Source of the DNA: Kribbella aluminosa
GTDB taxonomy: Bacteria; Actinomycetota; Actinomycetes; Propionibacteriales; Kribbellaceae
NCBI RefSeq assembly: GCF_017876295.1
Contig: NZ_JAGINT010000001.1
Location: forward strand, 3,968,001 to 4,032,000
Direction: 5' to 3'
Length of the DNA stretch: 64,000 nt
The notes under the pieces were generated by a model. It did no database searches, had not been told where the DNA came from, and saw only the letters and a list, made by a program, of their open reading frames with translations. The position numbers were made by a program, and so were the translations under genes. This document shows positions 1 through 8,945 of this stretch, piece after piece (the stretch's first letter is position 1; every line of letters starts with the position of its first letter).

Positions 1-603
1 GACCGCGGCGTACCGGTCGTGGTCGACGGCGCGCACGCTCCGGCCCTGATCGACGCGCCGGCCGCCGCGGGAGCCGACTTCTGGACCGGGAACTTCCACA
101 AGTGGCCGGCCGCGCCGCGGGCGACCGCCGGGCTGGTCGTCGCGGAGCGCTGGCGGTCGGCGTCGATGCCGCTGATCGTGTCGTGGTCGGAGTACGACGA
201 GCGGATGCCGGAGCGGTTCGACATGCAGGGTACGTACGACTACGCGCCGTGGATCGCCGCACCGGAGTCGCTGCGGGTGCTGGCCGAGCTGGACTGGCCG
301 GCCCGTCGCCCGCAGCTGACCGCGCTGGTCGAGGAGGGCGCGCGGGTCCTCGCGAAGGCGCTCGGGACCGGTGTCGCGGACGTCGCGCACCCGCCGGCGA
401 CGATGCGGCTGGTCGAGCTGCCGTCGTCGGTCGACCTGTCCGGCGGTGACGCGCTGAAGATCCGGGTGTCGCGGGAGCTGAAGGCGGAGATCACGTTCAC
501 TGGATTCGAGGACCGGAAGTTCATCCGATTGTCCGCGCACGCCTACAACTCACTGGCCGACTACGAGAAACTGTCGGAGGGCCTGCCTAGGCTCCTCGCG
601 TGA
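1..603 (+). CDS. PLP-dependent aminotransferase class V-fold protein, C-terminal part
   Basis: The reading frame is open from the first base, so the N-terminus lies outside the window. The first residues (VDGAHAP) match the strand carrying the PLP-binding Asp and His of fold-type I enzymes. NFHKW about 25 residues later holds the likely Schiff-base lysine. This spacing is typical of the isopenicillin-N epimerase, cysteine desulfurase and EgtE-like branch of class V aminotransferases. The remaining ~150 residues are the small C-terminal domain. The substrate cannot be told from this fragment. Its stop overlaps the next gene's GTG start by 4 nt, so the two are probably co-transcribed. Confidence 0.8.
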   Translation, partial: DRGVPVVVDGAHAPALIDAPAAAGADFWTGNFHKWPAAPRATAGLVVAERWRSASMPLIVSWSEYDERMPERFDMQGTYDYAPWIAAPESLRVLAELDWPARRPQLTALVEEGARVLAKALGTGVADVAHPPATMRLVELPSSVDLSGGDALKIRVSRELKAEITFTGFEDRKFIRLSAHAYNSLADYEKLSEGLPRLLA

Positions 604-1229
604 ACGACATCCAAGGGTCTTACAACACCGCTGCCGCCGACTATCACGCGATTCTGAAGGACTACCACCGGGCGGATCCGTTCGAGACGGGAGCGCTCGA
701 CTACTTCGCCGCGCTCGTCCAGGACGGGCCTGTGGGGGATCTCGGGTGCGGGACTGGGCGGATCACGTCGTACCTGGACGGTCTGGGGCTCGATGTGTTC
801 GGGATGGATCTGACCCCGGGGATGATCGAGGTGGCGCGGCGGGAGTACCCGGAGCTCCGCTTCGAGGTCGGGTCGTTGTTCGACCTGGACCTGAAGGACG
901 GCGAGCTGGCGGCGGCGCTCGCGTGGTACTCACTGGTCCACACCCCGCGCGAGGACCTGCCGAAGGCCCTCGCCGAGCTGTTCCGGGTGCTGCGGCCGGG
1001 CGGTGTGCTGGTGCACGGGTTCAAGGTCGGCGACGGCAGCCGGCCGCTGACGCAGGCGTACGGTCACGACGTCGACCTGCAGGTCTACATGTACGCCGTA
1101 CCGGAGGTCGTAGGCCTGCTCGCGGACGCCGGGTTCGTGGAGGTGGCGACACTGACGCGCGCGGCCCTGCCCGCCGAGAAGGACGCCGGGCAGGCCGCGC
1201 TCATCGTGCGCAAACCTGCTACCCCTTGA
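600..1229 (+). CDS. class I SAM-dependent methyltransferase
   Basis: This 209-residue protein has the Rossmann methyltransferase motif I (GDLGCGTGR, about residues 46-54), an acidic residue ending strand 2 (FGMDLTPGM) and the motif near LRPGGVLVHGFK. It therefore binds SAM and methylates an unidentified small molecule or macromolecule. The GTG start overlaps the upstream TGA by 4 nt, giving translational coupling to the PLP enzyme gene. The C-terminus overlaps the convergent permease gene by 11 nt. It resembles methyltransferase type 11/25 proteins; the substrate is unknown. Confidence 0.8.
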   Translation: MNDIQGSYNTAAADYHAILKDYHRADPFETGALDYFAALVQDGPVGDLGCGTGRITSYLDGLGLDVFGMDLTPGMIEVARREYPELRFEVGSLFDLDLKDGELAAALAWYSLVHTPREDLPKALAELFRVLRPGGVLVHGFKVGDGSRPLTQAYGHDVDLQVYMYAVPEVVGLLADAGFVEVATLTRAALPAEKDAGQAALIVRKPATP

Positions 1230-2070
1230 TCGCTCCGGAGGTCATGCCGGCGACGATCTGGCGGTTGAAGAACAGGAACATGATCAACGGCGGGATCGTG
1301 ATCAGCAGGATGTTCATGAACAGCAGGTTGTACTGCGTCGAGAACTGGCTGTTGAAGTTGTAGAGGGTCAGCTGGACGGTCGCGTTCTGGTCGCCGGGGA
1401 GGAAGTACAGCGGGTTGGTGAAGTCGTTGAAGACCGCGACGGACTGCACCACGACGACCGTGACGATCACCGATCTGAGCAGCGGGAAGATGACCCGGAA
1501 GAACAGCCCGAGCGGGCCGGCGCCGTCGATGACGGCGGCTTCGTCGAGTTCGCGGGGAATGGTGGACACGAAGGCCCGGAACAGCAGGATGCAGAACGAC
1601 AGACCGAAGGCGATCTCGATCAGGATCAGGCCTGGCATCGTCTTGAACAGGCCCAGCTTCTGCAGCACCCAGATGGTCGGCACGACGGCCGGTGGAATGA
1701 TCAGCCCGGCCAGGACGAGGAAGTTGATGTACCCGTTCCAGCGGCTCTTCCGGCGTTGCAGGACGAACCCTGCCATCGCGGACAGCACCACCATGCCGGT
1801 GACGCTGGCCACGGTGAGGATCGTGCTGTTGATGAAGGCGATGACCAGCATGTAGTCGCGGGCCTGGACGACCTCGATGAAGTTCTGCACGAAGCGGAAC
1901 TGCTGCGGCCAGGCGAAGTTCAGGTCCGCGGACTGCGTGCGGTCCTTCACCGCGGTCAGCACGATGAACGCGAACGGGACGATGAACACCACGATCGAGA
2001 CCACGATCGCGACCGCGCTCAACGCCCACTTGCGCGCGGGCCGATGGTTGACGAGTTCTGCGGTGCTCAC
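1219..2070 (-). CDS. carbohydrate ABC transporter permease (MalG type)
   Basis: This 283-residue inner-membrane protein has about six hydrophobic segments. The conserved EAA loop reads ELDEAAVIDGAGPLGLFFRVIFPL, cut here to its core EAAVIDGAG, and docks the ATPase. The C-terminus (ITSGAIKG) is typical of CUT1 MalG-like subunits. The GTG start overlaps the upstream permease stop by 4 nt and follows a good GGAGGTGG site. It is the last gene of the unit running rhamnosidase, binding protein, MalF, MalG. No ATPase gene is present nearby, so a shared MsiK-type ATPase is likely (inference). Confidence 0.9.
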   Translation of the reverse strand: MSTAELVNHRPARKWALSAVAIVVSIVVFIVPFAFIVLTAVKDRTQSADLNFAWPQQFRFVQNFIEVVQARDYMLVIAFINSTILTVASVTGMVVLSAMAGFVLQRRKSRWNGYINFLVLAGLIIPPAVVPTIWVLQKLGLFKTMPGLILIEIAFGLSFCILLFRAFVSTIPRELDEAAVIDGAGPLGLFFRVIFPLLRSVIVTVVVVQSVAVFNDFTNPLYFLPGDQNATVQLTLYNFNSQFSTQYNLLFMNILLITIPPLIMFLFFNRQIVAGMTSGAIKG

Positions 2071-3002
2071 ATGTCCACCTCCTTGCGGTTCAGGAATCGT
2101 GAGAGCGGGAGGACGATCGCGGTGACGGTGACGAACAGCACCACGTTGCCCGCGGTCGACAGGCCGTAGAACCCGGCCTGGTACTGCTTGTAGATCACCG
2201 ACGCGATCACGTCCGAGGTGAATCCCGGGCCGCCCTGCGTCATCGCCCAGATCAGGTCGAAGGACCGCAGCCCACCGATCAGGGACAGGATGATCACGGT
2301 GACGGTGGCCGGCCGGGACAGCGGCAGCACGATCCGCCGGAACGTCTCCCAGGACCCGGCTCCGTCGACCCGGGCCGCCTCGATGTACTCACGGGGGATC
2401 GACACGATCCCCGCGATGTAGATCAGCGTGGCCAGGCCGACGCCCTTCCAGACGTCGACCGCGGCCACCGACAGCAGCGCCCACTTCGGGTCGGTCAGCC
2501 AGCCCGGACCGTTGATGCCGACCACGCTGAGCGCACCGTTGATCAGGCCGCGCTCGGGATTCATCAGCACGGTGAAGGTGAGTCCGACGCCGATCGTGGA
2601 GACCAGCACCGGGAAGAACACCACCGACCGGAGGTAGCCGCGGGCAACGATCTGCGAGGTCAGCAGGACCGCGAGCAGCAGCCCGAGCACCACCTTCGAC
2701 CCGGAGGTGACGACCGCGTAGATCAGCGTGTTGGTGAACCCCTTGACCAGCGCCGGCTCCTGGAAGAACAGCTTGAAGTTGTCCAGCCCGACGAACTTCG
2801 AATCGAACAGACTCCACCGGGTCAGGCTGAAGTAGAGAGAGGCGAAGGTCGGGACCAGGAACAGGACGCCGTAGATGATCGCTGTCGGGAGGTAGAACCA
2901 GTTCGAGTACGGCCGGTAGACCTTGGATCCGGACGTCGACGTGGTCGCGGCAGTCTGGGCGCTCGCTCGTGGTTTCACCGAGGTGATCGCCACCGACCTC
3001 AC
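2067..3002 (-). CDS. carbohydrate ABC transporter permease (MalF type)
   Basis: This 311-residue permease has a cytoplasmic N-terminal stretch of about 35 residues, then six transmembrane segments and the EAA loop (EYIEAARVDGAGSWETF). I chose the GTG whose first bases overlap the binding-protein stop (GTGA, 4-nt overlap). An open frame continues further upstream but is antisense-like and overlaps the binding-protein gene. It pairs with the downstream MalG-type subunit to form the membrane channel of the importer. The substrate is probably a rhamnose-containing oligosaccharide, judged from the linked GH78 gene (inference). Confidence 0.9.
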   Translation of the reverse strand: MRSVAITSVKPRASAQTAATTSTSGSKVYRPYSNWFYLPTAIIYGVLFLVPTFASLYFSLTRWSLFDSKFVGLDNFKLFFQEPALVKGFTNTLIYAVVTSGSKVVLGLLLAVLLTSQIVARGYLRSVVFFPVLVSTIGVGLTFTVLMNPERGLINGALSVVGINGPGWLTDPKWALLSVAAVDVWKGVGLATLIYIAGIVSIPREYIEAARVDGAGSWETFRRIVLPLSRPATVTVIILSLIGGLRSFDLIWAMTQGGPGFTSDVIASVIYKQYQAGFYGLSTAGNVVLFVTVTAIVLPLSRFLNRKEVDM

Positions 3003-4324
3003 CAGCCCGCCAGTCCCAGTTGCTGTGCCTGCTTCTTCACGTCCTCGTCGTACCTGGCGGCGCCGTCCTTCGCCTTCCGGATCCCGGAGCCGACCTCGAC
3101 CGTGATCTGCGACAGCGACGGGCCTTTGACCGGGGACACGAACTCCAGCGCCAGGCTGGACGCGCCCGGCTTGTCGAGGTACGGCTGCATGTCCTTGATC
3201 GCCTGCGGTACGTCGGTCGGCAGCGTGCAGCCCTTGACCGCGTACGGACCGGTCGGTGCGCCGGCGGTGGCCTGCGACTTGCAGCCGTCCGGGCTGGCGA
3301 TGAACGCGAGGAACTTCTTGGCCGCGTCCAGCTTGGCGCCGGTCGTGGTCTTCGGGATGTAGTCGGCGCCCGGGGTCCACACGGTCAGGCCGTTCTTGCT
3401 CGCGTCGTCACCAGGCAATGCGAACAGTCCGACGTTCTTGGCCGCGTCGGGGTAGGTGGCGATCATGTTGGCGACCACGCCGGACAGGATCGGGTACTGC
3501 GCACCCTGGCCGGTGGCCAGCATCTTGAGTCCGTCCGGCAGCTTGGCCGAGGCGAAGTCCTTGTTCTCGAAGCCCGCGTCGTGGACGGCCTCGGTGTGCA
3601 CGAATCCCTGCAGCGCCGCCGGCGATGTCGCGTACTTCGCCTGGTTCTTCGTGTACTTGTCGGCGAAGTCCGGCTCCGCGGCCGCGACGTTGTGGAAGTC
3701 GCCGAGGACGAACAACTGAGCCGTCCAGGTCTCCCCGTAGGTCTGGATCACCGGCGTGATCCCGGCCGCCTTGATCTTCGCGCTGTTGGCCATGAACTCG
3801 GCCCAGGTCTTCGGCGGCGTCAGCCCGAGCCGCTTGTAGATCGGGATGTTGTAGAGCACCGCGCCGCCCATGAACCCGCCGACGGGCACGCCGTACACCT
3901 GCCCGTCGGCGGTCACGGTGTTCTTGAAGTTGTCGTCCAGGGTGCCGACATACGGCTGGTCGCTCAGCGACACCAGGTTCTTCTGTGGCGCGATCGCCTG
4001 GAACAACGACCCGGTGTTGTAGTTGAACACCTCCGGCATGTCGCCGGTCGACAGCCGCGTCTTGACGATGTTGTCGCCCTCGGTGCCGGCCGGCCGGGTC
4101 TCGATCTTGATCGTGATCCCGGCGTTCTTCGCGGTGAAGTCCTTCACCAGTTGCTGCGCGTTCTTCAGATCCTGGTCCTGATTGCCGATCAGGTAGCTGA
4201 GCTCGACCGATCCGCTGCTGCCGGAACCGGAGCTGGACCCGAGACTGCCCGCGCTGCAGCCGGCAAGCGTGAGTGAACAGACTGCCAGCAGTGCGAGTCC
4301 GCTGGCTCCTGGGCGGAACCTCAT
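2999..4324 (-). CDS. extracellular sugar-binding lipoprotein
   Basis: This 441-residue CUT1 solute-binding protein starts with a lipoprotein signal peptide. A short n-region (MRFRPG), a hydrophobic core and the lipobox LAGC are followed by a Ser/Gly-rich linker. The mature part shows the family 1 binding-protein pattern, including NYNTGSLFQ, VYGVPVGG and a late GADYIPKT segment. I placed the start at the ATG directly after GGAGGTCACG; the TTG four codons earlier lies inside that ribosome-binding site. The gene sits between the rhamnosidase and the permeases, so it delivers the imported ligand to them at the membrane surface. Confidence 0.9.
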   Translation of the reverse strand: MRFRPGASGLALLAVCSLTLAGCSAGSLGSSSGSGSSGSVELSYLIGNQDQDLKNAQQLVKDFTAKNAGITIKIETRPAGTEGDNIVKTRLSTGDMPEVFNYNTGSLFQAIAPQKNLVSLSDQPYVGTLDDNFKNTVTADGQVYGVPVGGFMGGAVLYNIPIYKRLGLTPPKTWAEFMANSAKIKAAGITPVIQTYGETWTAQLFVLGDFHNVAAAEPDFADKYTKNQAKYATSPAALQGFVHTEAVHDAGFENKDFASAKLPDGLKMLATGQGAQYPILSGVVANMIATYPDAAKNVGLFALPGDDASKNGLTVWTPGADYIPKTTTGAKLDAAKKFLAFIASPDGCKSQATAGAPTGPYAVKGCTLPTDVPQAIKDMQPYLDKPGASSLALEFVSPVKGPSLSQITVEVGSGIRKAKDGAARYDEDVKKQAQQLGLAGW

Positions 4325-4376
4325 CGTGACCTCCAAAGGGGATGTACGGGGCAGCGGGGCGGTCTGGGCTAGTGGG

Positions 4377-7151
4377 TCAGTGGTGCAGGAGTGCGCCGAG
4401 CGCGGCCTTCACGGCCTCCGGGTCGGTGGCCTCGGCGAGGGCGCCGGCCGGTTGGTCCAGGTAGCGCTCGAAGCGGCCGGCGAGTTCGGCGTCGTCGGTG
4501 ACGAATCCGCTCTCGACCGCGGCGGCCGCGAGCGCGGTCCAGATCGGCAGATTGTCGACGATCTGACGAACGGTGGCGTCCGCGGGCAGTGCTGGCGCCG
4601 TGGCGTACGGGTCGTCCACGGTCCACTCGTGCGTACCGTGCCCGACCTCGACGGCCTCCTGCCCGGGTACGTCGACCGTGGCGCGCGAGCCGACCGGGAT
4701 CGTGACGCTGAGCGTGACGTGTCCGTCAGCGCGGGACCAGCCGACAGACGCCTCGCCGTACGGCGTGAGGTGCTTGGCGGAGGCCTTCGTGAGCTGATCG
4801 GTGAACAACGGCCGTACGTCGATGGCCCGGTAGCCCGGCTCCGCCGCCGCGAGGCCCGCGACCCGCCGGTGCATCCAGTCGGCGACGGCGCCGAGGGCGT
4901 AGTGGTTGAACGACGTCATCTGGCCGGGGTTGATGCTGCCGTCGGGCAGCATGCTGTCCCACCGCTCCCAGACCGTCGTCGCTCCCATCGTCACTGCGTA
5001 CAGCCAAGAGGGGCAGCTTGTCTGTAGCAGGAGCCGGTACGCCAGGTCAGGATGACCGGAATCGGCCAGAGCGTCCGCGATCAACGGCGTTCCGACGAAT
5101 CCGGTACTGATCCGGAAGCCCGACGTACGGACCAGGTCGGCGAGGCGCGCACCGGCACGCTGCCGCTGGGTCTCGGTCGGCAGCAGCGCCCACTGCAGCG
5201 CGAGTGCGTAGTTCGTTGCCGAGTCGCTCAATACCCGGCCGCCCTCGGTGGCGTACTCGGCAGCGAAGGCCTGCCGGACCCGCGCCGCCAGGTCGGCGTA
5301 CTCGCTGGCGAGGTCGGTCTGCCCGACGACTTCCGCGGCCTTGGCGACCACCTCGGCCGAGCGGGCGAGGTGCGCGGTGGCCAGTACGTCGGGGTCGGCC
5401 TTGGCGCGGAACGGGTTCTCCGGCGGCGCGGTCGGGTCGAGCCAGTCGCCGAACTGGAAACCGCCGGACCAGAGCAGGTCGCCGCCGGCCAGGCCGGCCA
5501 TTTTGTCCACCCACGCGCGCATGCTCGGCAGCTGCCGGGCGAGCAGTCCGGCGTCACCGGTGCGCTCGTACAGCACCCACGGCACGATCGTTGCCGCGTC
5601 ACCCCATGCGGCGGTGGCCGGCGCCTCGTTCCGCAGTACGTCCGGTACGACGAACGGCACGGAGCCGTCCTTCTGCTGCTCGGCCGCGAGGTCGGCGAGC
5701 CAGTTCGTGAGGAAGCCGCCGGTGTCGAACAGGAAGCTCGCGCTGGGGGAGAAGACCTGGATGTCGCCGGTCCAGCCGAGCCGCTCGTCGCGCTGGGGGC
5801 AGTCGGTCGGTACGTCGACGAAGTTGCCGCGCATACCCCACACTACGTTGTCGTGAAACCGGTCGAGCAGCTCGTTCGACGACTCGAACCAGCCGGTGCG
5901 GCGAAGATCGCTGCCGATCACGATCCCCTCGAGGTCCTCTGTGCGCAGGTCTGCGACGCCCTCGACCTCGGCGTACCGGAAGCCGTGGAAGGTGAGCGGC
6001 GAGTCGAGGGTGACCTCGTCGGGGCCGGCCAGGACGTAGACGTCGGTGGCCTTCGCGGTGCGGAGCGGGCGGACGCCGAGTTCACCGTTCTCGAGGACCT
6101 CCGCGTGCCGGAGCACGACCTCGTCGCCGGCCGATCCGCCGCGGACCTTCAGCCGGACGCGGCCGACCAGGTTCTGCCCGAAGTCGACGAGCGTCTTGCC
6201 GGACGGCGAGGTGGTGATCTCGACCGCGGGCAGTACGTCGGTGATCCGGACCGGCGGGCCATCGGGTGCGACGAGGAGGGTCAGGTCGGAGTCGAGTACG
6301 TCGACAGGCGCGGGCTCGCCGGGCTGCTTGCGCAGGTCGGTGGTCTGGCCGTCGTACAGGTCGTCGGCGAGCACGTTGCTCTCCCGGGACGTCCAGGTGC
6401 CGTCGCTGCCGAACGTGTGCAGCCGGCCGTCCCCGGTGGTGACTTCGAGCTGAGCGAGTACGGCGAGGCGGTCGCCGTACAGCTGGGTCTGGTCCTGGAA
6501 GCCGATGCGGCCGCGGTACCAGGCGTTGCCGAGGAGGAACTCGAGCGTGTTCTCGCCAGGTCGAACAAGCTCGGTCACGTCGTACGTCTGGTAGCGCAGG
6601 CGGTACTGGTACGCCGTCCAGCCGGGGGCGAGCTCCTCGGTGCCGACGCGCTGCCCGTTGAGCTCCGGGAGGTAGATGCCGTACGACGTCGCGTACAGCC
6701 GGGCCTTCACGATGTCGTCCGGAAGGTCCGCCGTACCGGAGATCAGAGGGGCGGGGGAGCCGTGCGGATTGTCGTGCGGGCTGACGAACCGCGCGGTCCA
6801 GTCGTCCGCGGCGAGCAGCCCGGTCTCGACGTACGCGGGCTCGCTCCACTCGCTCCAGTCGTCCCCGTTGTCACTGCCGCGGACCCGGACGCGGACCTGC
6901 GCGGATTCACGGGAACCGAGCGCTTCGGCCGGCCAGGGCACCAGGACCTGGTCGGGGGACTGCTCGGTATAGACCTGAGTAGAGACCTGAGCGGTGTCGC
7001 GGGTGATCTCGACCTCGTACGCCGTCTGTGCGTAGCCGGCGGCCGCGGCCGGGACCTGCCAGGAGATCCGCGGGCTCGCGGTACCGGTCCCGACGACCGG
7101 AGCGGCGAGGTGCTCGAAGCGGAGAGCGGTGGGTGCGGCGAGATGCGACAT
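4377..7151 (-). CDS. alpha-L-rhamnosidase (GH78)
   Basis: This large 924-residue protein hydrolyses terminal alpha-L-rhamnose from glycosides or polysaccharides. It has N-terminal beta-sandwich domains (fibronectin-like and rhamnosidase-N, about residues 1-380), then an (alpha/alpha)6 catalytic barrel. The barrel contains DVPTDCPQRDERLGWTGD, the GH78 signature with the catalytic acid region. A C-terminal beta domain follows FNHYALGAVADWMHRRVAG. There is no signal peptide, so it probably acts in the cytoplasm on imported oligosaccharides. The last ~80 residues (from about TVRQIVDNLP) form an extra small helical domain beyond the usual end. It heads the transporter operon and is divergent from an AraC regulator. 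Confidence 0.93.
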   Translation of the reverse strand: MSHLAAPTALRFEHLAAPVVGTGTASPRISWQVPAAAAGYAQTAYEVEITRDTAQVSTQVYTEQSPDQVLVPWPAEALGSRESAQVRVRVRGSDNGDDWSEWSEPAYVETGLLAADDWTARFVSPHDNPHGSPAPLISGTADLPDDIVKARLYATSYGIYLPELNGQRVGTEELAPGWTAYQYRLRYQTYDVTELVRPGENTLEFLLGNAWYRGRIGFQDQTQLYGDRLAVLAQLEVTTGDGRLHTFGSDGTWTSRESNVLADDLYDGQTTDLRKQPGEPAPVDVLDSDLTLLVAPDGPPVRITDVLPAVEITTSPSGKTLVDFGQNLVGRVRLKVRGGSAGDEVVLRHAEVLENGELGVRPLRTAKATDVYVLAGPDEVTLDSPLTFHGFRYAEVEGVADLRTEDLEGIVIGSDLRRTGWFESSNELLDRFHDNVVWGMRGNFVDVPTDCPQRDERLGWTGDIQVFSPSASFLFDTGGFLTNWLADLAAEQQKDGSVPFVVPDVLRNEAPATAAWGDAATIVPWVLYERTGDAGLLARQLPSMRAWVDKMAGLAGGDLLWSGGFQFGDWLDPTAPPENPFRAKADPDVLATAHLARSAEVVAKAAEVVGQTDLASEYADLAARVRQAFAAEYATEGGRVLSDSATNYALALQWALLPTETQRQRAGARLADLVRTSGFRISTGFVGTPLIADALADSGHPDLAYRLLLQTSCPSWLYAVTMGATTVWERWDSMLPDGSINPGQMTSFNHYALGAVADWMHRRVAGLAAAEPGYRAIDVRPLFTDQLTKASAKHLTPYGEASVGWSRADGHVTLSVTIPVGSRATVDVPGQEAVEVGHGTHEWTVDDPYATAPALPADATVRQIVDNLPIWTALAAAAVESGFVTDDAELAGRFERYLDQPAGALAEATDPEAVKAALGALLHH

Positions 7152-7240
7152 GAGACTCCAACCGACAGTGATGAGCAGGACAGATGAAACGATTCACTGG
7201 TCTCTCCGATCCTGCGACCGGTCGTCGTCGGTCACTAGCC

Positions 7241-7276
7241 CGATGTGCACTCGGTCTAGCACGATCTGCACCTCGG
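7241..7276. promoter_or_regulatory. tandem direct repeat, likely AraC-regulator binding sites
   Basis: Two near-identical copies, CGATGTGCACTCGG (7241-7254) and CGATCTGCACCTCGG (7262-7276), start exactly 21 bp apart, two helical turns. They lie in the 140-bp divergent gap between rhamnosidase and AraC genes. Same-face direct repeats are typical AraC/XylS sites (known for the family). TATCGT at 7281-7286 could be the -10 of a leaderless araC-type transcript starting near the ATG at 7292. Confidence 0.55.
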
Positions 7277-7291
7277 CTCGTATCGTGAAGC

Positions 7292-8188
7292 ATGACCGAC
7301 GAGCCGGTGACGACGCGCGGCACCGTGCTGCACTTCGTCGAGGGGACGGTCGTGCACGCGGGCCCGCACGTGCACGAGCGGTCGCATCCGCTGCACACGC
7401 ACAGCTTCTTCGAGCTGGCCCTGGTAATCGGCGGCGACGGCATCCATCACAGCCTGGCCGGCCGCCAGCGGCTCCGGACCGGCGACGCGATCCTGCTCCG
7501 GCCGGGGGTCTGGCACGAGTACGTCGAGTGCGACGCGCTCGAGGTGTACAACTGCTGCTTCTCGGCCGAACTGGTCCGCCGCGAGCTCGCCTGGGCGCGC
7601 GAGGATCCGCTCCTCGGTTACCTCTTGTGGACCGGGCCGTTCTCCGCGCAGCGCCGCGGGATGCTCGCCACCCACCTCGATCCGGAGACGCTGGCCGAGG
7701 CAGTCGGGCATCTGGACGGACTGCGGCAGCTCCGCGACCAGCCGATCGGCCGGCACCGCGGTGAGGTGATCGGCTGGCTGTCACTGTTCCTGAGCTGCGT
7801 CGCGCGGACGGTCGCCGATCGGGACGAGCGCCGGGAGGTCACGCATCCCGCGGTCGTCGACGCGATGCGGATGATGGAGGCCGACCCGGCGCGGGAGTGG
7901 ACGCTGACCGATCTGGCCGGCGAACTGCACCTTGCGCCGGGCTATCTGGTCCGGCTGTTCAAGTCGGTCACCGGGGTCCCCCCGATGGCGTACTTGTCCC
8001 GGCACCGGGTCGAGCTCGCGGCCGATCGGCTGCTGCACACGGACCTGCCGATCAACCGGATCGGGGAGTCCGTCGGCTGGCCCGACCAGAACTATTTCGC
8101 CCGCCGGTTCAAGTCGCACTACGGGCTGTCCGCGTCGGCCTATCGGCAACGTTTCAATGCCCGGACGTCGAGCCTGTTCTACCGCTGA
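7292..8188 (+). CDS. AraC family transcriptional regulator
   Basis: This 298-residue regulator has an N-terminal cupin sensor (about residues 1-150) with HVHERSHPLHTHSFFEL and PGVWHEY. A C-terminal double helix-turn-helix follows (about 190-290): WTLTDLAGELHLAPGYLVRLFKSVTG, then INRIGESVGWPDQNYFARRFK. It resembles RhaS/RhaR-type sugar regulators. Divergent placement against the rhamnosidase-transporter operon suggests it activates that operon in response to L-rhamnose or a rhamnoside (inference). No ribosome-binding site precedes the ATG, so translation is probably leaderless. Its 3' end overlaps the convergent TetR gene by 35 nt. Confidence 0.88.
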   Translation: MTDEPVTTRGTVLHFVEGTVVHAGPHVHERSHPLHTHSFFELALVIGGDGIHHSLAGRQRLRTGDAILLRPGVWHEYVECDALEVYNCCFSAELVRRELAWAREDPLLGYLLWTGPFSAQRRGMLATHLDPETLAEAVGHLDGLRQLRDQPIGRHRGEVIGWLSLFLSCVARTVADRDERREVTHPAVVDAMRMMEADPAREWTLTDLAGELHLAPGYLVRLFKSVTGVPPMAYLSRHRVELAADRLLHTDLPINRIGESVGWPDQNYFARRFKSHYGLSASAYRQRFNARTSSLFYR

Positions 8189-8858
8189 TCAGCAGTTCGA
8201 GACCGTCCAGGATCCGCTGCAGCCCGAACTCCAGGCCCTGGTTCTCGCTGCCGGCCGACGTACTCATCGCGGCCACGAGACGGGGGAAGCGCGCGGCCTC
8301 GGTGCTGAGGATCTCGGACAGCGACCGCTGCAGATCCTCCTCGGTGAGGCCGGTGCTGCGACCGGGGAACGTCGTCGATTGCTGCGCGATGTTCCGCACG
8401 TGGCTGGTGATCACCAGGATCGAATCCAGCTGTTCGCCGCCGGTGAGGCCGGCGCCGGCGAGTCCGGCGAGGCCGCGTTCCATCCAGGCGAGCTCGTTCG
8501 GGCCGAGCGGCCGGCGTCCGATCGTCGACTGGAGCAGCCACGGGTGCCGGGTGAACCCGTCGTACAGGTCGAGCGCCCAGGTCTGCAGCGCCTCCCGCCA
8601 TGGTCCGCCGGGGCGTTCCGGTGGGCTGCTCATCGCCTGGTCGCTCATCACCGCGACCAGTTCGGTCTTGCCGGGGACGTGGCGGTACAGCGCCATCTTG
8701 GTCACCGGCAGGTCGTCGGCGACCCGTTGCATGGAGACCGCGTCGAGGCCTTCGGCGTCCGCGATCGCGATCCCGGCCGCGGCGATCTCCGCCAGCGTGA
8801 TCGCCGGTTTCGGGCCGCGGGTGCGGGCCGGTTCCTTGCCCCAGAGCAGCTCGGTCAT
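8154..8858 (-). CDS. TetR family transcriptional regulator
   Basis: This 234-residue repressor has the N-terminal HTH in VSMQRVADDLPVTKMALYRHVPGK (about residues 45-68) and a C-terminal ligand-binding domain of the TetR_C type. I chose the ATG at 8858, which follows GGAAGGAAAG at good spacing. Further in-frame starts upstream would run into the operator region. It is divergent from an FAD monooxygenase gene, and two dyad operators lie in the shared gap. The likely role is autorepression and repression of the monooxygenase until an aromatic or antibiotic ligand appears (inference). Confidence 0.88.
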   Translation of the reverse strand: MTELLWGKEPARTRGPKPAITLAEIAAAGIAIADAEGLDAVSMQRVADDLPVTKMALYRHVPGKTELVAVMSDQAMSSPPERPGGPWREALQTWALDLYDGFTRHPWLLQSTIGRRPLGPNELAWMERGLAGLAGAGLTGGEQLDSILVITSHVRNIAQQSTTFPGRSTGLTEEDLQRSLSEILSTEAARFPRLVAAMSTSAGSENQGLEFGLQRILDGLELLISGRTGSTSGH

Positions 8859-8885
8859 CACTTTCCTTCCGCCATGGACTTGAAC

Positions 8886-8925
8886 TGTGTCTACCATACA
8901 CATTACTGTGTCCGGCAGACACAGT
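8886..8925. promoter_or_regulatory. two TetR-type operators
   Basis: The 87-bp gap between the TetR start and the monooxygenase start holds two dyads: TGTGT-N7-ACACA (8886-8902) and ACTGTGTC-N5-GACACAGT (8905-8925). They share the TGTGTC/GACACA half-site. This is the usual layout for a TetR regulator controlling itself and a divergent target. Confidence 0.7.
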
Positions 8926-8945
8926 TACTGCTGAGGGAGACGATC

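Noticed and set aside
3003..3380. Longer N-terminus for the MalF-type permease
   Set aside because: The extension lies wholly inside the binding-protein gene in another frame; the GTGA overlap gives a normal start.
8858..8903. Longer TetR N-terminus starting at 8903
   Set aside because: It would place the operators inside the gene; the ATG at 8858 has a good ribosome-binding site.
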